Numbered from the stretch's first letter, positions 36,065 to 50,231 are shown. The stretch: 64,000 bases of DNA from Osmia lignaria lignaria (GCF_051020975.1 NW_027478167.1:1364001-1428000), one strand, 5' to 3'. A program made the numbers and translations. The notes: generated by a model not told the origin, from the letters alone.

Positions 36065-37674
36065 ACATAAATTGTAGGAAACATAATTCTCTACAAAAAA
36101 GGTCTCTTAACATTTTGCCATAGCTCGCTTCGTTTCCGAGATATTTGCAGATATATCTCAAGGGAAGGGGCCTGACGGACATATTTCGAGATATTTCTTC
36201 TTCTTGTTGTTCTTCTTCTGCACAGCTAAGCTGGAAGTGGCATTTGCGGCTCGCACTAGTGCAGAGTTATCTCAAAGAAAGGGGCCACGCTGTTTCTGTA
36301 TCTCTATTATGTTGGTGCGGCTTCGGAACTTTTAAATATCTCGATGTATCTCGAAAACTACGCTTCTGATCAAAAAATATCATAGAACATAAATTGTAGG
36401 AAACATAATTCTCTATAAAAAACGTCTCTTAACATTTTGCCATAGCTCGCTTCGTTTCCGAGATATTTGCAGATTCATCTCAAAGGAACTGGCCTGACGG
36501 ACATATTTCGAGATATTTCTTCTTCTTGTTGTTCTTCCTCTGCACAGCTAAGCTGGAAGTGGCATTTGCAGCTCGCAATAGTGCAGAGTTATCTCAAAGA
36601 AAGGGGCCACGGCGTTTCTGTATCTCTATTATGTTGGTGCGGCTTCGGAACTTTTAAATATCTTGATATATCTCGAGAACTACGCATCTGATCAAAAAAT
36701 ATCATAGAACATAAAAAGTAGGAAACTTAATTCTCTACAAAAAAGGTCTCTTAACATTTTGCCATAGCTCGCTTCGTTTCCGAGATATTTGCAGATTTAT
36801 CTCAAGGGAAGGGGCCTGACGGACATATTTCGAGATATTTCTTCTTCTTGTTGTTCTTCTTCTGCACAGCTAAGCTGGAAGTGGCATTTGCGGCTCGCAC
36901 TAGTGCAGAGTTATCTCAAAGAAAGGGGCCACGGTGTTTCTGTATCTCTATTATGTTGGTGCGGCTTCGGAACTTTTAAATATCTTGATATATCTCGAGA
37001 ACTACGCATCTGATAAAAAAATATCATAGAACATAAAAAGTAGGATACTTAATTCTCTACAAAAAAGGTCTCTTAAGATTTTGCCATAGCTCGCTTCGTT
37101 TCCGAGATATTTGCAGATTTATCTCAAGGGAAGGGGCCTGACGGACATATTTCGAGATATTTCTTCTTCTTGTTGTTCTTCTTCTGCACAGCTAAGCTGG
37201 AAGTGGCATTTGCGGCTCGCACTAGTGCAGAGTTATCTCAAAGATAGGGGCCACGGTGTTTCTGTATCTCTATTATGTTGGTGCGGCTTCGGAACTTTTA
37301 AATATCTCGATGTATCTCGAAAACTACGCTTCTGATCAAAAAATATCATAGAACATAAATTGTAGGAAACATAATTCTCTACAAAAAAGGTCTCTTAACA
37401 TTTTGCCATAGCTCGCTTCGTTTCCGAGATATTTGCAGATATATCTCAAGGGAAGGGGCCTGACGGACATATTTCGAGATATTTCTTCTTCTTGTTGTTC
37501 TTCTTCTGCACAGCTAAGCTGGAAGTGGCATTTGCGGCTCGCACTAGTGCAGAGTTATCTCAAAGAAAGGGGCCACGGTGTTTCTGTATCTCTATTATGT
37601 TGGTGCGGCTTCGGAACTTTTAAATATCTTGATATATCTCGAGAACTACGCATCTGATCAAAAAATATCATAGA

Positions 37675-39606
37675 ACATAAAAAGTAGGAAACCTAATTCT
37701 CTACAAAAGAGGTCTCTTAACATTTTGCCATAGCTCGCTTCGTTTCCGAGATATTTGCAGATTTATCTCAAGGGAAGGGGCCTAACGGACATATTTCGAG
37801 ATATTTCTTCTTCTTGTTGTTCTTCTTCTGCACAGCTAAACTGGAAGTGGCATTTCCAGCTCGCAATAGTGCAGAGTTATCTCAAAGAAAGGGGCCACGG
37901 TGTTTCTGTATCTCTATTATGTTGGTGCGGCTTCGGAACTTTTAAATATCTCGATGTATCTCGAAAACTACGCTTCTGATCAAAAAATATCATAGAACAT
38001 AAATTGTAGGAAACATAATTCTCTACAAAAAAGGTCTCTTAACATTTTGCCATAGCTCGCTTCGTTTCCGAGATATTTGCAGATATATCTCAAGGGAAGG
38101 GGCCTGACGGACATATTTCGAGATATTTCTTCTTCTTGTTGTTCTTCTTCTGCACAGCTAAGCTGGAAGTGGCATTTACAGCTCGCAATAGTGCAGAGTT
38201 ATCTCAAAGGAAGGGGCCACGGTGTTTCTGTATCTCTATTATGTTGGTGCGGCTTCGGAACTTTTAAATATCTTGATATATCTCGAGAACTACGCATTTA
38301 ATCAAAAAATATCATAGAACATAAAAAGTAGGAAACTTAATTCTCTACAAAAAAGGTCTCTTAACATTTTGCCATAGCTCGCTTCGTTTCCGAGATATTT
38401 GCAGATTTATCTCAAGGGAAGGGGCCTGACGGACATATTTCGAGATATTTCTTCTTCTTGTTGTTCTTCTTCTGCACAGCTAAGCTGGAAGTGGCATTTG
38501 CGGCTCGCACTAGTGCAGAGTGATCTCAAAGAAAGGGGCCACGGTGTTTCTGTATCCCTATTATGTTGGTGCGGCTTCGGAACTTTTAAATATCTCGATA
38601 TATCTCGAAAACTACGCTTCTGATCAAAAAATATCATAGAACATAAATTGTAGGAAACATAATTCTCTACAAAAAATGTCTCTTAACATTTTGCAATAGC
38701 TCGCTTCGTTTCCGAGATATTTGCAGGTTCAGCTCAAAGGAACTGGCCTGACGGACATATTTCGAGATATTTCTTCTTCTTGTTGTTCTTCCTCTGCACA
38801 GCTAAGCTGGAAGTGGCATTTGCAGCTCGCAATAGTGCAGAGTTATCTCAAAGAAAGGGGCCACGGTGTTTCTGTATCTCTATTATGTTGGTGCGGCTTC
38901 GGAACTTTTAAATATCTTGATATATCTCGAGAACTACGCATCTGATCAAAAAATATCATAGAACATGAAAAGTAGGAAACTTAATTCTCTACAAAAAAGG
39001 TCTCTTAACATTTTGCCATAGCTCGCTTCGTTTCCGAGATATTTGCAGATTTATCTCAAGGGAAGGGGCCTGACGGACATATTTCGAGATATTTCTTCTT
39101 CTTGTTGTTCTTCTTCTGCACAGCTAAGCTGGAAGTGGGATTTGCGGCTCGCACTAGTGCAGAGTTATCTCAAAGAAAGGGGCCACGGTGTTTCTGTATC
39201 TCTATTATGTTGGTGCGGCTTCGGAACTTTTAAATATGTTGATATATCTCGAGAACTACGCATCTGATCAAAAAATATCATAGAAGATAAAAAGTAGGAA
39301 GCTTAATTCTCTACAAAAAAGGTCTCTTAACATTTTGCCATAGCTCGCTTCGTTTCCGAGATATTTGCAGATTTATCTCAAGGGAAGGGGCCTGACGGAC
39401 ATATTTCGAGATATTTCTTCTTCTTGTTGTTCTTCTTCTGCACAGCTAAGCTGGAAGTGGCATTTGGGGCTCGCACTAGTGCAGAGTTATCTCAAAGAAA
39501 GGGGCCACGGTGTTTCTGTATCCCTATTATGTTGGTGCGGCTTCGGAACTTTTAAATATCTCGATGTATCTCGAAAACTACGCTTCTGATCAAAAAATAT
39601 CATAGA
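37675..39606. repeat. 11-monomer HOR, second pass (six best-matching units)
   Basis: Partner of 34133-36064 at +3542 bp. After it the order breaks. Unit 39607 starts like 36065 but ends like 36387 (GGCGTTTCTG). Unit 39929 matches 36709, including TGATAAAAAAATATC. Unit 40251 has the head of 37031 (GGATACTTAATTC, CTTAAGATTTTGCC) and the body of 36065 (CCACGCTGTTTC). Unit 40573 matches 36387. The tail of the second pass is therefore a reshuffled set of the same monomer types. Confidence 0.88.
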
Positions 39607-41860
39607 ACATAAATTGTAGGAAACATAATTCTCTACAAAAAAGGTCTCTTAACATTTTGCCATAGCTCGCTTCGTTTCCGAGATATTTGCAGATATATCT
39701 CAAGGGAAGGGGCCTGACGGACATATTTCGAGATATTTCTTCTTCTTGTTGTTCTTCTTCTTCACAGCTAAGCTGGAAGTGGCATTTGCAGCTCGCAATA
39801 GTGCAGAGTTATCTCAAAGAAAGGGGCCACGGCGTTTCTGTATCTCTATTATGTTGGTGCGGCTTCGGAACTTTTAAATATCTTGATATATCTCGAGAAC
39901 TACGCATCTGATCAAAAAATATCATAGAACATAAAAAGTAGGAAACTTAATTCTCTACAAAAAAGGTCTCTTAACATTTTGCCATAGCTCGCTTCGTTTC
40001 CGAGATATTTGCAGATTTATCTCAAGGGAAGGGGACTGACGGACATATTTCGAGATATTTCTTCTTCTTGTTGTTCTTCTTCTGCACAGCTAAGCTGGAA
40101 GTGGCATTTGCGGCTCGCACTAGTGCAGAGTTATCTCAAAGAAAGGGGCCACGGTGTTTCTGTATCTCTATTATGTTGGTGCGGCTTCGGAACTTTTAAA
40201 TATCTTGATATATCTCGAGAACTACGCATCTGATAAAAAAATATCATAGAACATAAAAAGTAGGATACTTAATTCTCTACAAAAAAGGTCTCTTAAGATT
40301 TTGCCATAGCTCGCTTCGTTTCCGAGATATTTGCAGATTTATCTCAAGGGAAGGGGCCTGACGGACATATTTCGAGATATTTCTTCTTCTTGTTGTTCTT
40401 CTTCTGCACAGCTAAGCTGGAAGTGGCATTTGCGGCTCGCACTAGTGCAGAGTTATCTCAAAGAAAGGGGCCACGCTGTTTCTGTATCTCTATTATGTTG
40501 GTGCGGCTTCGGAACTTTTAAATATCTCGATGTATCTCGAAAACTACGCTTCTGATCAAAAAATATCATAGAACATAAATTGTAGAAAACCTAATTCTCT
40601 ATAAAAAACGTCTCTTAACATTTTGCCATAGCTCGCTTCGTTTCCGAGATATTTGCAGATTCATCTCAAAGGAACTGGCCTGACGGACATATTTCGAGAT
40701 ATTTCTTCTTCTTGTTGTTCTTCCTCTGCACAGCTAAGCTGGAAGTGGCATTTGCAGCTCGCAATAGTGCAGAGTTATCTCAAAGAAAGGGGCCACGGCG
40801 TTTCTGTATCTCTATTATGTTTGTGCGGCTTCGGAACTTTTAAATATCTTGATATATCTCGAGAACTACGCATCTGATCAAAAAATATCATAGAACATAA
40901 AAAGTAGGAAACTTAATTCTCTACAAAAAAGGTCTCTTAACATTTTGCCATAGCTCGCTTCGTTTCCGAGATATTTGCAGATATATCTCAAGGGAAGGGG
41001 CCTGACGGACATATTTCGAGATATTTCTTCTTCTTGTTGTTCTTCTTCTGCACAGCTAAGCTGGAAGTGGCATTTACAGCTCGCAATAGTGCAGAGTTAT
41101 CTCAAAGAAAGGGGCCACGGTGTTTCTGTATCTCTATTATGTTGGTGCGGCTTCGGAACTTTTAAATATCTTGATATATCTCGAGAACTACGCATCTGAT
41201 CAAAAAATATCATAGAACATACAAAGTAGGAAACTTAATTCTCTACAAAAGAGGTCTCTTAACATTTTGCCATAGCTCGCTTCGTTTCCGAGATATTTGC
41301 AGATTTATCTCAAGGGAAGGGGCCTGACGGACATATTTCGAGATATTTCTTCTTCTTGTTGTTCTTCTTCTGCACAGCTAAACTGGAAGTGGCATTTCCA
41401 GCTCGCAATAGTGCAGAGTTATCTCAAAGAGAGGGGCCACGGTGTTTCTGTATCTCTATTATGTTGGTGCGGCTTCGGAACTTTTAAATATCTTGATATA
41501 TCTCGAGAACTACGCATCTGATCAAAAATTATCATAGAAGATAAAAAGTAGGAAGCTTAATTCTCTACAAAATAGGTCTCTTAACATTTTGCCATAGCTC
41601 GCTTCGTTTCCGAGATATTTGCAGATTTATCTCAAGGGAAGGGGCCTGACGGACATATTTCGAGATATTTCTTCTTCTTGTTGTTCTTCTTCTGCACAGC
41701 TAAGCTGGAAGTGGCATTTGCGGCTCGCACTAGTGCAGAGTTATCTCAAAGAAAGGGGCCACGGTGTTTCTGTATCTCTATTATGTTGGTGCGGCTTCGG
41801 AACTTTTAAATATCTTGATATATCTCGAGAACTACGCATCTGATCAAAAAGTATCATAGA

Positions 41861-44800
41861 ACATAAAAAGTAGGAAACTTAATTCTCTACAAAAAAGGTC
41901 TCTTAACATTTTGCCATAGCTCGCTTCGTTTCCGAGATATTTGCAGATTTATCTCAAGGGAAGGGGCCTGACGGACATATTTCGAGATATTTCTTCCTCT
42001 TGTTGTTCTTCTTCTGCACAGCTAAGCTGGAAGTGGCATTTGCGGCTCGCACTAGTGCAGAGTTATCTCAAAGAAAGGGGCCACGGTGTTTCTGTATCTC
42101 TATTATGTTGGTGCGGCTTCGGAACTTTTAAATATCTCGATATATCTCGAAAACTACGCTTCTGATCAAAAAATATCATAGAACATAAATTGTAGGAAAC
42201 AGAATTCTCTACAAAAAGGGTCTCTTAACATTTTGCCATAGCTCGCTTCGTTTCCGAGATATTTGCAGATTTATCTCAAGGGAAGGGGCCTAACGGACAT
42301 ATTTCGAGATATTTCTTCTTCTTGTTGTTCTTCTTCTGCACAGCTAAGCTGGAAGTGGCATTTACAGCTCGCAATAGTGCAGAGTTATCTCAAAGAAAGG
42401 GGCCACGGTGTTTCTGTATCTCTATTATGTTGGTGCGGCTTCGGAACTTTTAAATATCTTGATATATCTCGAGAACTACGCATCTGATCAAAAAATATCA
42501 TAGAACATAAAAAGTAGGAAACCTAATTCTCTACAAAAGAGGTCTCTTAACATTTTGCCATAGCTCGCTTCGTTTCCGAGATATTTGCAGATTTATCTCA
42601 AGGGAAGGGGCCTAACGGACATATTTCGAGATATTTCTTCTTCTTGTTGTTCTTCTTCTGCACAGCTAAACTGGAAGTGGCATTTCCAGCTCGCAATAGT
42701 GCAGAGTTATCTCAAAGAAAGGGGCCACGGTGTTTCTGTATCTCTATTATGTTGGTGCGGCTTCGGAACTTTTAAATATCTCGATGTATCTCGAAAACTA
42801 CGCTTCTGATCAAAAAATATCATAGAACATAAATTGTAGGAAACATAATTCTCTACAAAAAAGGTCTCTTAACATTTTGCCATAGCTCGCTTCGTTTCCG
42901 AGATATTTGCAGATATATCTCAAGGGAAGGGGCCTGACGGACATATTTCGAGATATTTCTTCTTCTTGTTGTTCTTCTTCTGCACAGCTAAGCTGGAAGT
43001 GGCATTTACAGCTCGCAATAGTGCAGAGTTATCTCAAAGAAAGGGGCCACGGTGTTTCTGTATCTCTATTATGTTGGTGCGGCTTCGGAACTTTTAAATA
43101 TCTTGATATATCTCGAGAACTACGCATCTGATCAAAAAATATCATGGAACATAAAAAGTAGAAAACTTAATTCTCTACAGAAAAGGTCTCTTAACATTTT
43201 GCCATAGCTCGCTTCGTTTCCGAGATATTTGCAGATTTATCTCAAGGGAAGGGGCCTGACGGACATATTTCGAGATATTTCTTCTTCTTGTTGTTCTTCT
43301 TCTGCACAGCTAAGCTGGAAGTGGCATTTGCGGCTCGCACTAGTGCAGAGTGATCTCAAAGAAAGGGGCCACGGTGTTTCTGTATCCCTATTATGTTGGT
43401 GCGGCTTCGGAACTTTTAAATATCTCGATATATCTCGAAAACTACGCTTCTGATCAAAAAATATCATAGAACATAAATTGTAGGAAACATAATTCTCTAC
43501 AAAAAATGTCTCTTAACATTTTGCAATAGCTCGCTTCGTTTCCGAGATATTTGCAGATTCAGCTCAAAGGAACTGGCCTGACGGACATATTTCGAGATAT
43601 TTCTTCTTCTTGTTGTTCTTCCTCTGCACAGCTAAGCTGGAAGTGGCATTTGCAGCTCGCAATAGTGCAGAGTTATCTCAAAGAATGGGGCCACGGTGTT
43701 TCTGTATCTCTATTATGTTGGTGCGGCTTCGGAACTTTTAAATATCTTGATATATCTCGAGAACTACGCATCTGATCAAAAAATATCATAGAACATGAAA
43801 AGTAGGAAACTTAATTCTCTACAAAAAAGGTCTCTTAACATTTTGCCATAGCTCGCTTCGTTTCCGAGATATTTGCAGATTTATCTCAAGGGAAGGGGCC
43901 TGACGGACATATTTCGAGATATTTCTTCTTCTTGTTGTTCTTCTTCTGCACAGCTAAGCTGGAAGTGGGATTTGCGGCTCGCACTAGTGCAGAGTTATCT
44001 CAAAGAAAGGGGCCACGGTGTTTCTGTATCTCTATTATGTTGGTGCGGCTTCGGAACTTTTAAATATGTTGATATATCTCGAGAACTACGCATCTGATCA
44101 AAAAATATCATAGAAGATAAAAAGTAGGAAGCTTAATTCTCTACAAAAAAGGTCTCTTAACATTTTGCCATAGCTCGCTTCGTTTCCGAGATATTTGCAG
44201 ATATATCTCAAGGGAAGGGGCCTGACGGACATATTTCGAGATATTTCTTCTTCTTGTTGTCCTTCTTCTGCACAGCTAAGCTGGAAGTGGCATTTGCGGC
44301 TCGCACTAGTGCAGAGTTATCTCAAAGAAAGGGGCCACGCTGTTTCTGTATCTCTATTATGTTGGTGCGGCTTCGGAACTTTTAAATATCTCGATGTATC
44401 TCGAAAACTACGCTTCTGATCAAAAAATATCATAGAACATAAATTGTAGGAAACATAATTCTCTATAAAAAACGTCTCTTAACATTTTGCCATAGCTCGC
44501 TTCGTTTCCGAGATATTTGCAGATTCATCTCAAAGGAACTGGCCTGACGGACATATTTCGAGATATTTCTTCTTCTTGTTGTTCTTCCTCTGCACAGCTA
44601 AGCTGGAAGTGGCATTTGCAGCTCGCAATAGTGCAGAGTTATCTCAAAGAAAGGGGCCACGGCGTTTCTGTATCTCTATTATGTTGGTGCGGCTTCGGAA
44701 CTTTTAAATATCTTGATATATCTCGAGAACTACGCATCTGATCAAAAAATATCATAGAACATAAAAAGTAGGAAACTTAATTCTCTACAAAAAAGGTCTC

Positions 44801-45080
44801 TTAACATTTTGCCATAGCTCGCTTCGTTTCCGAGATATTTGCAGATTTATCTCAAGGGAAGGGGCCTGACGGACATATTTCGAGATATTTCTTCTTCTTG
44901 TTGTTCTTCTTCTGCACAGCTAAGCTGGAAGTGGCATTTGCGGCTCGCACTAGTGCAGAGTTATCTCAAAGAAAGGGGCCACGGTGTTTCTGTATCTCTA
45001 TTATGTTGGTGCGGCTTCGGAACTTTTAAATATCTTGATATATCTCGAGAACTACGCATCTGATAAAAAAATATCATAGA
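41861..45080. repeat. Third pass of the 34-45 kb HOR (26-monomer offset)
   Basis: Units 41861 onward match 33489 onward at 8372 bp (26 x 322). Shared markers in order are TTCTTCCTCTTG, ACAGAATTCTCTAC with AAAAAGGGTC, GGGCCTAACGG, GATGTATCTCG, GAGTGATCTC, AAAAAATGTCTC with TTGCAATAGC, and AAGTGGGATTTG with AATATGTTG. The CTCAAAGGAAGG and GCATTTAATC variants of 34455 are absent from the corresponding unit at 42827, and CAGGTTCAGC is CAGATTCAGC at 43551. Unit 44115 skips the CATTTGGGGCTC type, leaving this pass one unit short. Confidence 0.85.
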
Positions 45081-45169
45081 ACATAAAAAGTAGGATACTT
45101 AATTCTCTACAAAAAAGGTCTCTTAAGATTTTGCCATAGCTCGCTTCGTTTCCGAGATATTTGCAGATT

Positions 45170-46368
45170 CAGCTCAAAGGAACTGGCCTGACGGACATAT
45201 TTCGAGATATTTCTTCTTCTTGTTGTTCTTCCTCTGCACAGCTAAGCTGGAAGTGGCATTTGCAGCTCGCAATAGTGCAGAGTTATCTCAAAGAAAGGGG
45301 CCACCGTGTTTCTGTATCTCTATTATGTTGGTGCGGCTTCGGAACTTTTAAATATCTCGATATATCTCGAAAACTACGCTTCTGATCAAAAAATGTCATA
45401 GAACATAAATTGTAGGAAAGATAATTCTCTACAAAAAAGGTCTCTTAACATTTTGCCATAGCTCGCTTCGTTTCTGAGATATTTGCAGATTTATCTCAAG
45501 GGAAGGGGCCTAACGGACATATTTCGAGATATTTCTTCTTCTTGTTGTTCTTCTTCTGCACAGCTAAACTGGAAGTGGCATTTCCAGCTCGCAATAGTGC
45601 AGAGTTATCTCAAAGAAAGGGGACACGGTGTTTCTGTATCTCTATTATGTTGGTGCGGCTTCGGAACTTTTAAATATCTTGATATATCTCGAGAACTACG
45701 CATCTGATCAAAAAATATCATAGAACACAAAAAGTAGGAAACTTAATTCTCTACAAAAAAGGTCTCTTAACATTTTGCCATAGCTCGCTTCGTTTCCGAG
45801 ATATTTGCAGATTTATCTCAAGGGAAGGGGCCTGACGGACATATTTCGAGATATTTCTTCTTCTTGTTGTTCTTCTTCTGCACAGCTGAGCTGGAAGTGA
45901 CATTTGCAGGTCGCAATAGTGCAGAGTTATCTCAAAGAAAGGGGCCACGGTGTTCCTGTATCTCTATTATGTTGGTGCGGCTTCGGAACTTTTAAATATC
46001 TCGATATATCTCGAAAACTACGCTTCTGATCAAAAAATATCATAGAAGGTAAATTGTAGGAAACATTATTCTCTACAAAAAAGGTCTCTTAACATTTTGC
46101 CATAGCTCGCTTCGTTTCCGAGATATTTGCAGATTCATCTCAAGGGAAGGGGTCTGACGGACATATTTCGAGATATTTCTTCTTCTTGTTGTTCTTCTTC
46201 TGCACAGCTAAGCTGGAAGTGGCATTTGCAGCTCGCAATAGTGCAGAGTTATCTCAAAGAAAGGGGCCACGGTGTTTCTGTATCTCTATTATGTTGGTGC
46301 GGCTTCGGGACTTTTAAATATCTCGATATATCTCGAAAACTACGCTTCTGATCAAAAAATATCATAGA
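45170..46368. repeat. 12-monomer duplication, first copy
   Basis: Shared in order with 49033-50231 are GGGGCCACCGTG, AAATGTCATAG, GGAAAGATAATTC, TCGTTTCTGAGATA, GGGGACACGG, GAACACAAAAAG, GAAGTGACATTTG, GTGTTCCTGTATC and TTCGGGACTTTT. The offset is 3863 bp, that is 12 x 322 minus the single-base deletion lying between the copies. A visible difference is GAAGGTAAATTG near 46046 against GAACGTAAATTG near 49909. The heads upstream differ (GGATACTT with TTAAGATTTTG here, TTATCATTTTG with GCTCTCTTCG there). Confidence 0.9.
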
Positions 46369-47641
46369 ACATAAAAAGTAGGAAACTTAATTCTCTACAA
46401 AAAAGGTCTCTTAACATTTTGCCATAGCTCGCTTCGTTTCCGAGATATTTGCAGATTTATCTCAAGGGAAGGGGCCTGACGGACATATTTCGAGATATTT
46501 CTTCTTCTTGTTGTTCTTCTTCTGCACAGCTAAGCTGGAAGTGGCATTTGCGGCTCGCACTAGTGCAGAGTTATCTCAAAGAAAGGGGCCACGGTGTTTC
46601 TGTATCTCTATTATGTTGGTGCGGCTTCGGAACTTTTAAATATCTTGATATATCTCGAGAACTACGCATCTGATAAAAAAATATCATAGAACATAAAAAG
46701 TAGGATACTTAATTCTCTACAAAAAAGGTCTCTTAAGATTTTGCCATAGCTCGCTTCGTTTCCGAGATATTTGCAGATTCAGCTCAAAGGAACTGGCCTG
46801 ACGGACATATTTCGAGATATTTCTTCTTCTTGTTGTTCTTCCTCTGCACAGCTAAGCTGGAAGTGGCATTTGCAGCTCGCAATAGTGCAGAGTTATCTCA
46901 AAGAATGGGGCCACGGTGTTTCTGTATCTCTATTATGTTGGTGCGGCTTCGGAACTTTTAAATATCTTGATATATCTCGAGAACTACGCATCTGATCAAA
47001 AAATATCATAGGACATAAAAAGTAGGAAACTTAATTCTCTACAAAAAAGGTCTCTTAACATTTTGCCATAGCTCGCTTCGTTTCCGAGATATTTGCAGAT
47101 ATATCTCAAGGGAAGGGGCCTGACGGACATATTTCGAGATATTTCTTCTTCTTGTTGTTCTTCTTCTGCACAGCTAAGCTGGAAGTTGCATTTGCGGCTC
47201 GCACTAGTGCACAGGTATCTCAAAGAAAGGGGCCACGGTGTTTCTGTATCTCTATTATGTTGGTGCGTCTTCGGAACTTTTAAATATCTCGATATATCTC
47301 GAAAACTACGCTTCTGATCAAAAAATATCATAGAACATAAATTGTAGGAAACATAATTCTCTACAAAAAACGTCTCTTAACATTTTGCCATAGCTCGCTT
47401 CGTTTCCGAGATATTTGCAGATTCAGCTCAAAGGAACTGGCCTGACGGACATATTTCGAGATATTTCTTCTTCTTGTTGTTCTTCCTCTGCACAGCTAAG
47501 CTGGAAGTGGCATTTGCAGCTCGCAATAGTGCAGAGTTATCTCAAAGAAAGGGGCCACGGTGTTTCTGTATCTCTATTATGTTGGTGCGGCTTCGGAACT
47601 TTTAAATATCTTGATATATCTCGAGAGCTACGCATCTGATC

Positions 47642-47646
47642 AAAAA
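47642..47646. other. Single-base deletion: A5 where nearly all units have A6
   Basis: The sequence reads GATCAAAAATATC here and GATCAAAAAATATC in the surrounding units. The unit containing it is 321 bp long, and the phase of all later landmarks moves by minus one until 54346. It is one of only two length changes I find in the window. Confidence 0.85.
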
Positions 47647-49032
47647 TATCATAGAACATGAAAAGTAGGAAACTTAATTCTGTACAAAAAAGGTCTCTTA
47701 ACATTTTGCCATAGCTCGCTTCGTTTCCGAGATATTTGCAGATTCAGCTCAAAGGAACTGGCCTGACGGACATATTTCGAGATATTTCTTCTTCATGTTG
47801 TTCTTCCTCTGCACAGCTAAGCTGGAAGTGGCATATGCAGCTCGCAATAGTGCAGAGTTATCTTAAAGAAAGGGGCCACGGTGTTTCTGTATCTCTATTA
47901 TGTTGGTGCGGCTTCGGAACTTTTAAATATCTTGATATATCTCGAGAACTACGCATCTGATCAAAAAATGTCATAGAACATAAAAAGTAGGAAACTTAAT
48001 TCTCTACAAAAAAGGTCTCTTAACATTTTGCCATAGCTCGCTTCGTTTCCGAGATATTTGCATATATATCTCAAGGGAAGGGGCCTGACGGACATATTTC
48101 GAGATATTTCTTCTTCTTGTTGTTCTTCTTCTGCACAGCTAAGCTGGAAGTGGCATTTGCGGCTCGCACTAGTGCAGAGTTATCTCAAAGAAAGGGGCCA
48201 CGGTGTTTCTGTATCCCTATTATGTTGGTGCGGCTTCGGATCTTTTAAATATCTCGATATATCTCGAAAACTACGCTTCTGATCAAAAAATATCATACAA
48301 CATAAAAAGTAGGAAACTTAATTCTCTACAAAAAAGGTCTCTTAACATTTTGCCATAGCTCGCTTCGTTTCCGAGATATTTGCAGATTTATCTCAAGGGA
48401 AGGGGCCTGACGGACATATTTCGAGATATTTCTTCTTCTTGTTGTTCTTCTTCTGCACAGCTGAGCTGGAAGTGGCATTTGCAGGTCGCAATAGTGCAGA
48501 GTTATCTCAAAGAAAGGGGCCACGGTGTTTCTGTATCTCTATTGTGTTGGTGCGGCTTCGGAACTTTTAAATATTTCGATATATCTCGAAAACTACGCTT
48601 CTGATCAAAAAATATCATAGAGCGTAAATTGTAGGAAACATTATTCTCTACAAAAAAGGTCTCTTAACATTTTGCCATAGCTCGCTTCGTTTCCGAGATA
48701 TTTGCAGATTTATCTCAAGGGAAGGGGCCTGACGGACATATTTCGAGATATTTCTTCTTCTTGTTGTTCTTCTTCTGCACAGCTAAGCTCGAAGTGGCAT
48801 TTGCAGCTCGCAATAGTGCAGAGTTATCTCAAAGAAAGAGGCCACGGTGTTTCTGTACCTCTATTATGTTGGTGCAGCTTCGGAACTTTTAAATATCTTG
48901 ATATATCTCGAGAACTACGCATCTGATTAAAAAATATCATCGAACATAAAAAGTAGGAAACTTAATTCTCTACAAAAAAGGTCTCTTATCATTTTGCCAT
49001 AGCTCTCTTCGTTTCCGAGATATTTGCAGATT

Positions 49033-50231
49033 CAGCTCAAAGGAACTGGCCTGACGGACATATTTCGAGATATTTCTTCTTCTTGTTGTTCTTCCTCTGC
49101 ACAGCTAAGCTGGAAGTGGCATTTGCAGCTCGCAATAGTGCAGAGTTATCTCAAAGAAAGGGGCCACCGTGTTTCTGTATCTCTATTATGTTGGTGCGGC
49201 TTCGGAACTTTTAAATATCTCGATATATCTCGAAAACTACGCTTCTGATCAAAAAATGTCATAGAACATAAATTGTAGGAAAGATAATTCTCTACAAAAA
49301 AGGTCTCTTAACATTTTGCCATAGCTCGCTTCGTTTCTGAGATATTTGCAGATTTATCTCAAGGGAAGGGGCCTAACGGACATATTTCGAGATATTTCTT
49401 CTTCTTGTTGTTCTTCTTCTGCACAGCTAAACTGGAAGTGGCATTTCCAGCTCGCAATAGTGCAGAGTTATCTCAAAGAAAGGGGACACGGTGTTTCTGT
49501 ATCTCTATTATGTTGGTGCGGCTTCGGAACTTTTAAATATCTTGATATATCTCGAGAACTACGCATCTGATCAAAAAATATCATAGAACACAAAAAGTAG
49601 GAAACTTAATTCTCTACAAAAAAGGTCTCTTAACATTTTGCCATAGCTCGCTTCGTTTCCGAGATATTTGCAGATTTATCTCAAGGGAAGGGGCCTGACG
49701 GACATATTTCGAGATATTTCTTCTTCTTGTTGTTCTTCTTCTGCACAGCTGAGCTGGAAGTGACATTTGCAGGTCGCAATAGTGCAGAGTTATCTCAAAG
49801 AAAGGGGCCACGGTGTTCCTGTATCTCTATTATGTTGGTGCGGCTTCGGAACTTTTAAATATCTCGATATATCTCGAAAACTACGCTTCTGATCAAAAAA
49901 TATCATAGAACGTAAATTGTAGGAAACATTATTCTCTACAAAAAAGGTCTCTTAACATTTTGCCATAGCTCGCTTCGTTTCCGAGATATTTGCAGATTCA
50001 TCTCAAGGGAAGGGGTCTGACGGACATATTTCGAGATATTTCTTCTTCTTGTTGTTCTTCTTCTGCACAGCTAAGCTGGAAGTGGCATTTGCAGCTCGCA
50101 ATAGTGCAGAGTTATCTCAAAGAAAGGGGCCACGGTGTTTCTGTATCTCTATTATGTTGGTGCGGCTTCGGGACTTTTAAATATCTCGATATATCTCGAA
50201 AACTACGCTTCTGATCAAAAAATATCATAGA
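49033..50231. repeat. 12-monomer duplication, second copy
   Basis: Partner of 45170-46368. It is followed by unit 50232, which at first keeps to the general type but ends ATATCTTGACAAC near 50515, the earliest appearance of the CGACAAC-like tail that marks the HOR of the last 12 kb. Confidence 0.88.

Noticed and set aside
46996..47331. Minus-strand frame of 111 codons and many minus-strand frames of 65-76 codons
   Set aside because: They are shadows of the repeat on the opposite strand, with no ATG-plus-context pattern, codon preference or recognisable domain, and are duplicated with the HORs.
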